Part shown: positions 53,015 to 61,117 of the stretch, one piece after another | Layout of the letters: each line of letters opens with the position of its first letter | How positions within the stretch are numbered: the first letter of the stretch is position 1 | Assembly (NCBI GenBank): GCA_902790015.1 | Contig: CADAQF010000013.1 | Location: 1 to 63,959 of the forward strand | Direction of reading: 5' to 3' | Origin: an uncultured Eubacteriales bacterium | GTDB lineage: Bacteria; Bacillota; Clostridia; Christensenellales; Aristaeellaceae | Length of the DNA: 63,959 nucleotides | Translations under genes and position numbers: made by a program | The notes under the pieces: generated by a model | Database searches by the model: none | What the model saw: the letters and a program-made list of their open reading frames with translations, nothing else | Told to the model about the DNA's origin: nothing

Positions 53015-54244
53015 ATGAGACCGAAGGTTCTGTTTTGCATTGCAATCCTTGCTCTGATTCTGACTTGTACTGGATTTGCAGAAGGAAGCGGAGAAGCAGT
53101 TATGGATTACAGAACAGAAGAAATCTCGTGTCAGAACGGCGCTGAGAGCATATATGGCATTGCTTATATCCCTGATATTGAAGGAAAACTGCCTCTCGTG
53201 ATCTTCTCTCACGAACTCGGGAACAGCCATGAGTCTGGCATCCGCTATGCCGAGAGGCTGGCGCAGAACGGCTATGCGGCCTATGTTTTTGATTTTCGTG
53301 GCGGGAGCGCGCCCGGCACGCACAACAAAAGCAGCGGCACCAGTCATGAGATGTCCGTCCTGACTGAGGCTTCCGATCTGGAAACTGTGCTGAATGCAGC
53401 AAAGGGCTGGGAGTTTGTGGACAGCCAAAGGATCTTCCTGCTGGGCGGCAGTCAGGGCGGCTTGGTGACGATCATCGTAGGCTCCAGGCATCAGGACGAG
53501 ATCGCCGGGATGATGCTGATGTACCCGGCCCTGTCTGCCAAGGAAGATCACAGTGTCAACCGCTATCAGACAAAAGACGATATCCCTGAGGACGTTGGCC
53601 TGTTCGGCGGGTGGATGCATGTGGGCAGAAACTATATCACGGATCTGTGGGTCATGGATTTCAATGAGATGCTTGCCTCTTATTCCGGTAAAGTCCTGCT
53701 GCTCCATGGTGACAGGGACAGCACTGTGCCGATTTCCTGGTCAGAGGATGCAGCGGAGATCATCCCCGACTGCGAGTTCCATGTGATCAGCGGCGGCGGG
53801 CATGAATTCTTCGGCCAGCCGTTTGAGGATGCGGTCGGTTATATTTTGACCTGGCTGAACAAACAGATTGAAATTGGACAAACGGAGGATCAGGAAATGC
53901 TCAGGATGATGATCGGTGACACGCCTGTCGAGGTGGTCTGGGAAGACAACGATTCGGTGAACGCCTTGAAGGAACTGGCCGCAAATGGACTTTCCGTTCA
54001 GATGTCCATGTACGGCGGCTTTGAACAGGTCGGTTCCATCGGACAGCGTTTGCCGAGCCATGATGTACAGACTACGACTTCCTCAGGTGATATCGTCCTC
54101 TATTCCAGCAACCAGATGGTCGTCTTCTACGGCAGCAATTCCTGGGCGTACACCCGGCTTGGGAGGATCACAGACAAGACGCCTGAAGAGATGAGAGACC
54201 TTCTGGGGAACGGCGACGTAACCATCACACTGACAGTAAATTGA
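53015..54244 (+). CDS. Secreted alpha/beta hydrolase fused to a cyclophilin-like domain
   Basis: 409 residues from ATG 53015 (AGGAG five bases upstream). Signal peptide 1-23 (LTCTGFAEGSG). Hydrolase part about 30-285: nucleophile elbow GGSQGGLV (Ser about 150), LLLHGDRDSTVP with the acid, and GGGHEFF with the histidine. From about 300 a second domain begins LRMMIGDTPVEVVWEDNDSVNAL and ends DVTITLTVN, the pattern of the bacterial cyclophilin-like family that often occurs alone beside flavodoxins. A fusion of the two is unusual. It should act outside the membrane on an ester. Last gene of the operon; terminator at 54261. Confidence 0.88.
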   Translation: MRPKVLFCIAILALILTCTGFAEGSGEAVMDYRTEEISCQNGAESIYGIAYIPDIEGKLPLVIFSHELGNSHESGIRYAERLAQNGYAAYVFDFRGGSAPGTHNKSSGTSHEMSVLTEASDLETVLNAAKGWEFVDSQRIFLLGGSQGGLVTIIVGSRHQDEIAGMMLMYPALSAKEDHSVNRYQTKDDIPEDVGLFGGWMHVGRNYITDLWVMDFNEMLASYSGKVLLLHGDRDSTVPISWSEDAAEIIPDCEFHVISGGGHEFFGQPFEDAVGYILTWLNKQIEIGQTEDQEMLRMMIGDTPVEVVWEDNDSVNALKELAANGLSVQMSMYGGFEQVGSIGQRLPSHDVQTTTSSGDIVLYSSNQMVVFYGSNSWAYTRLGRITDKTPEEMRDLLGNGDVTITLTVN

Positions 54245-54260
54245 ATAATCTGAACGCAAA

Positions 54261-54298
54261 CAAGCCCGCAATCCGACTCGAACCAGACTGCGGGCTTG
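54261..54298. terminator. Terminator after the hydrolase operon
   Basis: A 10-bp stem, CAAGCCCGCA (54261-54270) with TGCGGGCTTG (54289-54298), followed by CTTTGTT; on the minus side TTTGCG gives weak bidirectional activity for the convergent DUF89 gene. Confidence 0.8.
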
Positions 54299-54394
54299 CT
54301 TTGTTATTCATCTGTGATCCCCTGCATTCCCCGGAAAGCCAGCCGGTCCGGTTTCTGATCTTCAAAGACTGTCAGCAATATTCTGCTTCAGAGA

Positions 54395-55282
54395 TCATGC
54401 CGATACTGAATGCGGGAAGAAAGACTGTCTATATATGTTTGCGTTCTCTTCTATCAGGATTCCTGTCAGCCGCGGAACATCAAAACGGCTGGTGAATAAT
54501 TCGCACTTGCAGAGGAAGGCATAGAAAATGTGCCTTCCCTGTCCGTTCAGGGTCTCATAGTTTCCCTGACCTTTTGACAGGATGACATCCGCCGAGTCCA
54601 GAGCGCGCTTCGCTTCTTCTGACAGCATGTCATAAACCGTCCCTGCGACGCTGTTCCCGTTGGAGATGACCCGGGCGGTCTGATCAATTCCGGCATAGTG
54701 GGCGTCTTCTTCGGTGGCGTCGTTCAGCACCTCACCGCCCCGAACCATCACCCCGGCCCTGAGATGAGGAAACCGCTTCAGAAACTGTTCGATAAACAGT
54801 TTATCCAGAACGATCTCCCCGCAGTTGTCCGCCAGCAGCAGGAATGATTTGGCGGTTTCGCACTGCCTTATAAAGGAATCCCATACCGGCAGATCCCGTT
54901 TTGCCAGCTCCGCCTGATCCAGCAGGCTCAGGAACACGCTGTCCTCAACGACGTTCATCGCGCCGAAGTCGATATAATTGCCGGCCCGGGCATAGCCCAG
55001 GGCTGTTTTCAGCGGATCTTCGGAAGCTTCGATTCTCTGTCTGAGCGTATCTTCCTTTGCGAGCACCAGATCATTGTATTTCCGCTTGATCTTTGCATAA
55101 GGTTTGCGCGGGCCGAAGTGTTTTTCATAAACCTTACCGAAAAGATAAACAAGATACGGCGCGGTGTCATCCTCTGATCTTTTGCTGATGATCTCCCGGA
55201 TCTCTTCCAGATACGCCGGATCATCCGACAGCTTCTGCTGTTTATCAAACAGACACTTTGCGCAGCTTTCAATGACCCTCAT
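54395..55282 (-). CDS. DUF89/ARMT1-like damage-control phosphatase family protein
   Basis: 295 residues. N-terminal CxxC (ESCAKCLFDKQQKL) and the metal-site blocks LLLADNCGEIVLDKLF (Asp-Asn, about 150) and VILSKGQGNYETLNG (near 240), both conserved in DUF89 proteins. Members are metal-dependent phosphatases that remove damaged sugar phosphates or related metabolites. It shares 14 bases with the upstream DUF6485 gene, so the two are translationally coupled. Co-occurrence with a small cysteine-rich DUF6485 protein supports an accessory role, unproven. Confidence 0.92.
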   Translation of the reverse strand: MRVIESCAKCLFDKQQKLSDDPAYLEEIREIISKRSEDDTAPYLVYLFGKVYEKHFGPRKPYAKIKRKYNDLVLAKEDTLRQRIEASEDPLKTALGYARAGNYIDFGAMNVVEDSVFLSLLDQAELAKRDLPVWDSFIRQCETAKSFLLLADNCGEIVLDKLFIEQFLKRFPHLRAGVMVRGGEVLNDATEEDAHYAGIDQTARVISNGNSVAGTVYDMLSEEAKRALDSADVILSKGQGNYETLNGQGRHIFYAFLCKCELFTSRFDVPRLTGILIEENANIYRQSFFPHSVSA

Positions 55283-55532
55283 TTTGCCCTCCGCCGCGCA
55301 AGGCGGTATTCAGCACGCCAATGTTCTCCGCTTTTTCCACTAATCTGGCGAAATCCTGATAATGCCAGTCAGGCGTCGGCTTTTCGCACGCAATGTCATG
55401 AAAGAAGCAGCTTGGGATTTCCTTCTGCTTCAGGTTTTTCTGAATGCAAAGACTGCATCCCCGGTCGTGATTCACCGGATGACAGGGGCATTGATAATCT
55501 GTGCAGGTGCAGAATTCTTTGGCGTCCTTCAC
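55269..55532 (-). CDS. DUF6485 family cysteine-rich protein
   Basis: 87 residues from a GTG start at 55532 that follows AAGGAGG. The sequence carries seven cysteines in FCTCTDYQCPCHPVNHDRGC and SLCIQ, with a later PSCFFHD, the DUF6485 pattern. It is probably a zinc-binding protein. No known function. It sits between the DUF1653 and DUF89 genes and overlaps the latter. Confidence 0.85.
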   Translation of the reverse strand: MKDAKEFCTCTDYQCPCHPVNHDRGCSLCIQKNLKQKEIPSCFFHDIACEKPTPDWHYQDFARLVEKAENIGVLNTALRGGGQNEGH

Positions 55533-55545
55533 GCTTGTTTCCTCC

Positions 55546-56172
55546 TTATCCTTCGCTGAGCAGGTTATAAAGCGCATCCTGTGACAATACGCCGCGCTTC
55601 AGATCAGGAGGCAGTTCGCCCCGTTCATCCGCTTCGTAATCATCCCGCCACTTTCCGGAGGTATAATAGTCATCCAGTTGACGAAGCTTTTTCGGATCAT
55701 GATCCGCAAGCGCTTCATCAAACAGTTTTTCGTATTTCTCCACGCGTTCTATCCTGTCCAGCCTGTAAAACCTGCGGTACTGTTTCCCGCTCTTTTCAAC
55801 CGTTTCATTCCACATATCGGCAGGCCTGACCCAGACGCTTCCGTCACCGTACAGAGCCTTGTAAACGACCATGCTTTCTTCTGTCTCACTGTGACGTGCG
55901 ATGAAGATCACTTCATACTCTTTTCCCTTGAAATGGCGATATCGTCCGGGAGGGATGGAAGCGGCAGCTTCTTCATAAGTCGGCAGGATCTTTACTTCCC
56001 GGATCTGACTCCTGAAGATCGTATATTCGCCAAGCTGTATCCCTTCTTCTTCCTTTCCCAGCTCATGCATTCCATATTCGGAGGGAAAGGTGTCCGCCAC
56101 GCCGGTAAAGGTGTTTCCCTGGTCATCCGTAAGACGGATGAGCTTTCCTTCATACATACTGAACAATGTCAT
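55546..56172 (-). CDS. Fused DUF1653 + DUF4298 protein
   Basis: 208 residues with three parts. An N-terminal small barrel-like region (1-70, MTLFSMYEGKLIRLTDDQGN). DUF1653 about 72-135: PGRYRHFKGKEYEVIFIARH and VWVRPADMWNETV, normally a 65-residue stand-alone protein. DUF4298 about 150-208: LDDYYTSGKWRDDYEADERG and VLSQDALYNLLSEG, also usually stand-alone. The fusion is unusual. Neither family has an assigned function. GGAGG lies 7 bases before the ATG at 56172. Confidence 0.88.
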   Translation of the reverse strand: MTLFSMYEGKLIRLTDDQGNTFTGVADTFPSEYGMHELGKEEEGIQLGEYTIFRSQIREVKILPTYEEAAASIPPGRYRHFKGKEYEVIFIARHSETEESMVVYKALYGDGSVWVRPADMWNETVEKSGKQYRRFYRLDRIERVEKYEKLFDEALADHDPKKLRQLDDYYTSGKWRDDYEADERGELPPDLKRGVLSQDALYNLLSEG

Positions 56173-56304
56173 TCCAGTGCCTCCGCATCAATGGTTCCGG
56201 AAAGGTTTCTCACCAGGTCTGCGCCCTCTGCGGCGCGCCCGGGAAGGTACAGGGCCGGATATCACAGCTTCCGCATCTGAGCAAAGCAGCATCAGCCGGC
56301 TGCG

Positions 56305-56742
56305 TCACAGCAGCCTCAGTATAGCATGGGAGAAGCGTGCGCACAAGAAATTCCTGCAATCCTCAAGCGCCGCATCGTCATGAATACATGCTTTGACCGA
56401 AGTCTTGAATTCGGGATAAGACGGCACGGAAACCCAGGCAGCCTCATAATATGAGAGAAGCCGGAAAAGGCTGTTTATTGCCTGGTTCGTCAGAAAATCT
56501 TTCCGTCAATCCGAAGCAGCAGCATTTTTTGCAGGATTCCGAAGGATACCTTTGATGTCCGGCTCAATCAAAAGCAATGCGGATGAAGAGATCCGCGCAT
56601 CAGCTCCCGCGAGCGGAAAGGCGTCACTCAAAAGGTGACGTTTTTCATTTTGTTCCTGCTTGTCACGATGGATGATATCCTCAGGCAGTTTATCATATTT
56701 TTCAGTGACAGCCTTTATCCGGTCAGTATTGCCTTGCCCGGA
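56305..56742 (-). pseudogene. Remnant coding frame, minus strand
   Basis: A 79-codon frame without start codon (56506-56742) reads DRIKAVTEKYDKLPEDIIHR and on to a stop. A second frame, FRLLSYYEAAWVSVPSYPEF, continues in a different phase to a stop at 56305. The protein-like composition and shift in phase suggest a decayed gene lacking its 5' end. No family recognised. It occupies most of the 660-base space between the DUF1653 gene and the zinc-protein remnant. Confidence 0.4.
56622..56645 (+). terminator. Short hairpin with T-run inside the remnant
   Basis: CGTCAC (56622-56627) with GTGACG (56635-56640), then five T. It is on the plus strand with no intact plus-strand gene before it; it may be coincidental. 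Confidence 0.35.
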
Positions 56743-56756
56743 TCAAGAACGCAAAA

Positions 56757-56773
56757 TTGAAAATAATTTTCAA
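56757..56773. promoter_or_regulatory. Fur-family (Fur/Zur-like) operator
   Basis: TTGAAAATAATTTTCAA, a perfect 8-1-8 palindrome whose core TGAAAATAATTTTCA matches the classic 7-1-7 Fur-family box at 13 of 15 bases. A second, one-mismatch site TGAGAACCGTTTTCA lies at 56808-56822. Given the zinc genes downstream, Zur is the likeliest regulator, though this cannot be told from the box alone. Confidence 0.65.
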
Positions 56774-56840
56774 ATTCTCTTGGCAAACGAAAGAGAACCC
56801 CATAAAATGAGAACCGTTTTCAAATTTCCGGACGAAGGCG

Positions 56841-57152
56841 ATGGGGATGACTGTGAAGGCCGCATACTATGCCGCCTTTTCCGGCTGCTCCGCAGAGAGC
56901 GAGGCCAGCTTTGCGACCATCGTCTTCCTGGCCCAGAAGGTGGATGAGCTGCAGCTGCCTACCGTGCTGACCATCGAAAAGCCTCAGTTCCGTATCGCGG
57001 CAACCATCGTAGAGAATACCCAGGCGAAGGATCAGAAGATCCTCTCTCTGGATTCCATGCAGGGCACCACGGCGGCTGACATCGAAAACGGCATGACCTA
57101 TCTGAGCGTGATGGAGAGCAACCTTGCCATCCTGGAGGACGCGCTGAACTGA
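56841..57152 (+). pseudogene. Zinc/manganese ABC transporter binding protein (ZnuA-like), C-terminal remnant
   Basis: About 103 residues matching the C-terminal quarter of ZnuA/cluster A-I binding proteins: YAAFSGCSAESEASFATIV, IAATIVENTQAKDQKIL, and MTYLSVMESNLAILEDALN at the end. Normal length is about 300, so the first two-thirds are gone. An upstream frame from the ATG at 56807 (MRTVFKFPDEG) runs out of phase into it, pointing to a deletion. The Fur-family boxes are still in place just upstream, indicating that this was a zinc-regulated gene. Confidence 0.8.
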
Positions 57153-57234
57153 CTCGGACTTTCTGCCCCGGGGAGAGGACGCATGCTGCCCTCTCTCCGG
57201 GGCAATACTGAAAACAGCCTTTGAAAGGAATCGC

Positions 57235-58355
57235 ATGGCAAAAAAGAAAAAAACCATTGTCCTGATCACCGGCTATCTGGGCGCGGGCAAGACCACCCTG
57301 ATGCAGAAGCTGCTGCTTAAGGAGGATCGGCCCATCACCCTGATCGTCAACGACATGGGCTCGGTGAACACTGACGCCGAGCTGCTTCGCAGGGGCCGGA
57401 ACCGTGTGGCCCAGGTGCAGATGGTGGAAATGCAGAACGGCTTCATCTGCTGCACCCTGCGGGACGAGTTCATCGCCCAGGTGGAGCGCCTGGCACAGGA
57501 CCCGGCCATCGAGGCCGTTTTGTGGAAGCCTCCGGCATCAGCGAGCCGTCTTCCATCGCCGCGGCCTTCCTGGGGTGGCTCAGGGAGAATCCGAAGGCCA
57601 AGGTCTATCTGAGCTCCGTCACCACCGTGGTGGATGCGGACAGGATCTATCGTGAATTCCTGTCGAACCTGAGCGCCGGCGGCGAGACGGAGGACGGCGA
57701 TGTCATCAACCTCATCATGGATCAGATCGTGTTCTGCGACCTGATCGTCCTGAACAAGACGGATCTGCTGACGGAGGCGCAGCGGCAGGAGGTGCGGCAG
57801 GCCCTGCGGGAGATCCAGCAGCGCGCTGAGATCATCGACAGCGTGCAGGGCGAGGTACCCTTCGAAAAGATCGTGCACGGGCGTCCCTTTGACTATGACA
57901 CCGTAGCTGATTCCAGCGTGATGCAGCGCACTTTGGACGCGGGAAACCGGGAGGCCTGCACCGACGAATACGGCATCTCCTCCTTCCTGTATGAGGACCG
58001 GCGTCCCCTGAACCGGGAGCGCTTCCTGCAGTTTGTGGAGGACTATCCGGCGGAACTGATCCGCACCAAGGGCTATCTGTGTTTCTCGGACGACCCTGCC
58101 CACGCCCAGCTCTTCGAGCAGGCCGGCCGCAACACCAGCATCACGGAGATGCCGGAGTGGATGTGCGCCGTCCCGAAAGAAGAGCTGGACAGTCTCGTCC
58201 GGGAGTTCCCGGACCTGACCGATGACTGGGACGAGACCTACGGCGACCGCGTCGTGCAGCTGGTGTTCATCGGCAAGGGGTACAGGCAGGACGAAATCCT
58301 GGCCGCGATGGGGCAATGCATTGATGCGCCTGAGCCGGGATGCGGAAATCGATAA
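57235..58355 (+). pseudogene. COG0523/CobW-family zinc chaperone GTPase with one-base frameshift
   Basis: The first frame (57235-57525) gives the P-loop GYLGAGKTTLMQK, TLIVNDMGSVNTDAE and NGFICCTLRDEF. The second (57522-58355) resumes at ASGISEPSSIAAAF and contains LNKTDLL and a C-terminal domain to the end. Adding one G after GTTTTG at about 57522 would restore the joined frame AVLVEASGISEPS. So a single base is missing. Also, the metal motif GxCxCC reads GFICC, lacking the first cysteine. Intact members deliver zinc to target proteins. Programmed frameshifting or a read error remain possible. Confidence 0.8.
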
Positions 58356-58421
58356 TAGCATCTACTTTATGGAATAAACACTTACGTACGCTCCCGGGAT
58401 ACGCTGCAGCGTCCGCTCAAT

Positions 58422-58460
58422 CTCCATCCTTCCGCCTTAAAAGCCTCCATCCTTCCGCCT
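58422..58460 (+). repeat. 16-bp direct repeat, period 23
   Basis: CTCCATCCTTCCGCCT at 58422-58437 and 58445-58460, both followed by (T)AAAA, in the untranslated space before the MFS gene. The ~185-base space also holds an inverted pair ATGATA (58491-58496) and TATCAT (58509-58514), a possible operator. Confidence 0.7.
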
Positions 58461-58540
58461 AAAAACCTTCCTTGCCAAGACGGTGATAATATGATAAAGT
58501 AAATGTACTATCATTGCATAAACTTGAGGAGGAAACCGAT

Positions 58541-59920
58541 ATGTCCCAGCACGGCAAGAAGACCCTGTCCACCGGAAAGGTCTGGTGTTTCGCGATCGGC
58601 CAGTTCGGCTGGTCGATCCAGAGCGCCCTGATCTCCAACTTCCTCGTCAGCTACTACCAGCCCGGCGACGCGGTACGGGAGGCTGGTCAGACGGTCTTCA
58701 TCCCGCAGGGGCTGATCATCTTCGGCATCCTGACGATCCTGGGCGCGATCACCTGGTTCGGCCGGATCTTCGACGCGGTGACAGATCCGTGGATCGCCTC
58801 GCGCTCCGACCGCTGCAAATCGAAGGACGGGCGGCGTATCCCCTTCATGCGTCTGGCCGCCATCCCCTTCGCCCTGTCGACGATACTGACCTTCTGGTCC
58901 CCGGTGAACGGGGAAAGCTGGTGGAACGCGGTGTTCCTCTTTGTGGCGCTGACGCTGTTCTACCTGTTCATGACCATGTACTGCACGCCCTATAACGCGC
59001 TGATCCCGGAGCTGGGCACCACGCAGAAGACGCGCATGGCTATCTCCACGTCCATCTCCTTCACCTTCATCGCCGGCATGGCCGTGGCCTACCTGGCCCC
59101 GATGGTCTGGGGAATGCTCGAGGGCCCGCTGGGCGACCGCGTGCTGGCCATCAGGCTTACCTTCACGTGCATGAGTCTGATCGGCCTGGTGTGCATGTTC
59201 GTGCCGGTATTCACCATCCGGGAGAAAGACTATGTGGACGTGAAGCCCAGCGAGTCCACGGCGTTCAAGTCCCTGTCGGCGACCTTCCGCAACAAGGATT
59301 TCCGGATCTTCGTCGCCTCCGACATCGTATATTTCCTGGGAATCACGATGTTCCAGACCGCCATGCTGTACTTCGTGACGGAGCTTTTGAAGCTGCCGGA
59401 GAGCATGTCCACGATCTACTTTGTGGGCATGACGGCGCTGAGCGTGCTGTTCTACCCGTTGGTAAGCAAGCTGACCCCGAAGTTTGGCAAGAAAAAGCTG
59501 ATCCTGATCGCCTTCTGCATTTTCACGGCCGCGTTCCTGTATACGGCCTGTCTGGGCTCCATCCTGCCCATCCCGGCGGAGATCCAGGGCTACATCCTCT
59601 GCGTCGTCGCCGCTCCGGCCATGGCAATCTTCGGCATCCTTCCGCAGGCGGTCGTGGCGGACATCGCTGAGTGCGACGAACTGGAGACCAGGGAAAACCG
59701 CAGCGGCATGTTCTACGCGGCCCGGACCTTCTCCATGAAAATGGGTCAGGCCGTGGCCATGCTGCTGGTCACCTCCCTGAGCACGATCCGGCCGGATACC
59801 GGCCTGGGCTACAGGATCATCGCCCTGGCCTCCGCCGCCGTGTGCGTGCTGGGCGGCCTGCTGTTCATACGCTACAATGAGAAGCGGATCTACGGGAAGA
59901 TCCTCAACCGGAATGAATAA
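58541..59920 (+). CDS. MFS transporter, glycoside-pentoside-hexuronide (GPH) type
   Basis: 459 residues, twelve helices. The GPH-family blocks are clear: GRIFDAVTDPWIASRSDRCKSKDGRRIPFM (at about 75-105), TMYCTPYNALIPELG, and PQAVVADIAECDELETRENRSGMFYAARTF in the C-terminal half. GPH carriers import sugars or glycosides with cations. ATG 58541 follows TTGAGGAGG with good spacing. The hydrolase gene lies 13 bases after it, suggesting that uptake and cleavage of an ester or glycoside are linked. Confidence 0.92.
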   Translation: MSQHGKKTLSTGKVWCFAIGQFGWSIQSALISNFLVSYYQPGDAVREAGQTVFIPQGLIIFGILTILGAITWFGRIFDAVTDPWIASRSDRCKSKDGRRIPFMRLAAIPFALSTILTFWSPVNGESWWNAVFLFVALTLFYLFMTMYCTPYNALIPELGTTQKTRMAISTSISFTFIAGMAVAYLAPMVWGMLEGPLGDRVLAIRLTFTCMSLIGLVCMFVPVFTIREKDYVDVKPSESTAFKSLSATFRNKDFRIFVASDIVYFLGITMFQTAMLYFVTELLKLPESMSTIYFVGMTALSVLFYPLVSKLTPKFGKKKLILIAFCIFTAAFLYTACLGSILPIPAEIQGYILCVVAAPAMAIFGILPQAVVADIAECDELETRENRSGMFYAARTFSMKMGQAVAMLLVTSLSTIRPDTGLGYRIIALASAAVCVLGGLLFIRYNEKRIYGKILNRNE

Positions 59921-59932
59921 ACGGAGGCCTCC

Positions 59933-60913
59933 ATGAACAATCCGGTATTCAGCGAAGACGGCCTGGTCCTCGAAGATTCCTACGCCCGGTCCATGGACGG
60001 CGTCGTACTTCCCTGGCTGGACGGGCGGCGCACGGACGTGACGGCCGCCGCAGCGGACGGGAAACCGCTGGCGGTCTCCCGCTTTGACGCGGAGCGTCCG
60101 CGGGGAACGATCATGATCGTCCACGGTTTCACCGAGAACGCCTTCAAGTTCAGCGAGCTGACCTGCAGCCTCCTGCGCAGCGGCTGGAGCGTGTTGGCCT
60201 TCGACCAGCGCGGCCACGGCCGCTCCTGGCGGGATGAGCGCATCGCGGACATCTCCCTGACCCATGTGGACCGGTTTGACGACTACGTATCGGACATGGA
60301 GACCGTCTGCTCCCAAACGCTCCGGGACATGCCGAAGCCCTGGTGCGTCCTCAGCCACTCCATGGGCGGCGCGGTAACCGCGCTGTACCTGGAGCAGCAC
60401 CCGGAAGAATTCAGCAAGGCCGTGTTCTGCGCGCCGATGATCGCCTGCAGCACCGGCCTGCCCTCGTTCGTCACGGCGGCGGTCTGCCGGGGCGCGCGCC
60501 TGATGGGGAAGGGACGGAAGCGGGTTTTCGTCTCCAGACCTTACACCGGCCCGGAGGACTTCGACACCTCCTGTGCTAAAAGCCGCCCGCGCTTTGACTG
60601 GTATGAAGCCTGCCGCGTACGGACCCCGGCGCTCAAAAACAACGGTCCCACGTACGAATGGACCCTGCATGCCTTGGGCGTGACGAAGCGCATCCTGCGC
60701 CCGGGCGCCGTGGAGCGGATCCGCATCCCCGTAAAGGTGTTTTGCGCAGAGGTCGACAACCAGGTGCTGCCCGGGCCGATGCGCGCCTTTACGGACCGCC
60801 TGCCCGGCGGCACCCTCTCTGTCGTCCCCGGCTCAAAGCACGAGATCTACCGCTCGCCCGACGCCGTCCTCTTCCCCTGGTGGCACGAGGTGCTGGCCTT
60901 CCTGGGAAACTAA
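59933..60913 (+). CDS. Alpha/beta hydrolase, lysophospholipase/monoglyceride-lipase-like
   Basis: 326 residues. HGFTENAFKFSELT (oxyanion region), nucleophile elbow LSHSMGGAVT (Ser near 143), GHGRSW, FCAEVDNQVLPGP with the acid, and PGSKHEIYRSPD with His (about 306). This is the Hydrolase_4 type found in monoglyceride lipases. No signal peptide, so cytosolic. Pairing with the GPH transporter suggests hydrolysis of an imported ester. Closed by the terminator at 61031-61068. Confidence 0.92.
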   Translation: MNNPVFSEDGLVLEDSYARSMDGVVLPWLDGRRTDVTAAAADGKPLAVSRFDAERPRGTIMIVHGFTENAFKFSELTCSLLRSGWSVLAFDQRGHGRSWRDERIADISLTHVDRFDDYVSDMETVCSQTLRDMPKPWCVLSHSMGGAVTALYLEQHPEEFSKAVFCAPMIACSTGLPSFVTAAVCRGARLMGKGRKRVFVSRPYTGPEDFDTSCAKSRPRFDWYEACRVRTPALKNNGPTYEWTLHALGVTKRILRPGAVERIRIPVKVFCAEVDNQVLPGPMRAFTDRLPGGTLSVVPGSKHEIYRSPDAVLFPWWHEVLAFLGN

Positions 60914-61030
60914 GCGGCCGCTCTTCCGGGGTACAAACGCCCTGAATCCATGCGGCTGAACTGCATCGGGCCGTTAGGATGAAGGCAGGCAGAACCGGGA
61001 GACTGTGCTTCACCGAAACCGCCTTTTAAC

Positions 61031-61068
61031 AGACATCAGCCGGCGTCTTTCCGGCTTGTCTGTTTTTT
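61031..61068 (+). terminator. Terminator of the MFS-hydrolase pair
   Basis: AGACA-TC-AGCCGG (61031-61043) pairs with CCGGCT-TGTCT (61051-61061), followed by GTTTTTTC. The 3' edge merges with the -35 box of the next promoter. Confidence 0.8.
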
Positions 61069-61084
61069 CATGTTATGGTATATT
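61056..61084 (+). promoter_or_regulatory. Promoter of the DUF554 gene
   Basis: TTGTCT (61056-61061), 17-bp spacer, TATATT (61079-61084). It overlaps the terminator stem upstream. The ATG at 61118 follows GCGGAGG. Confidence 0.55.
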
Positions 61085-61117
61085 CTTACCAGTTCAAACC
61101 GCAGCGGAGGTAAACAC

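Noticed and set aside
58511..60670. 719-codon open frame on the minus strand
   Set aside because: Antisense to the MFS and hydrolase genes; both sense frames match strong families.
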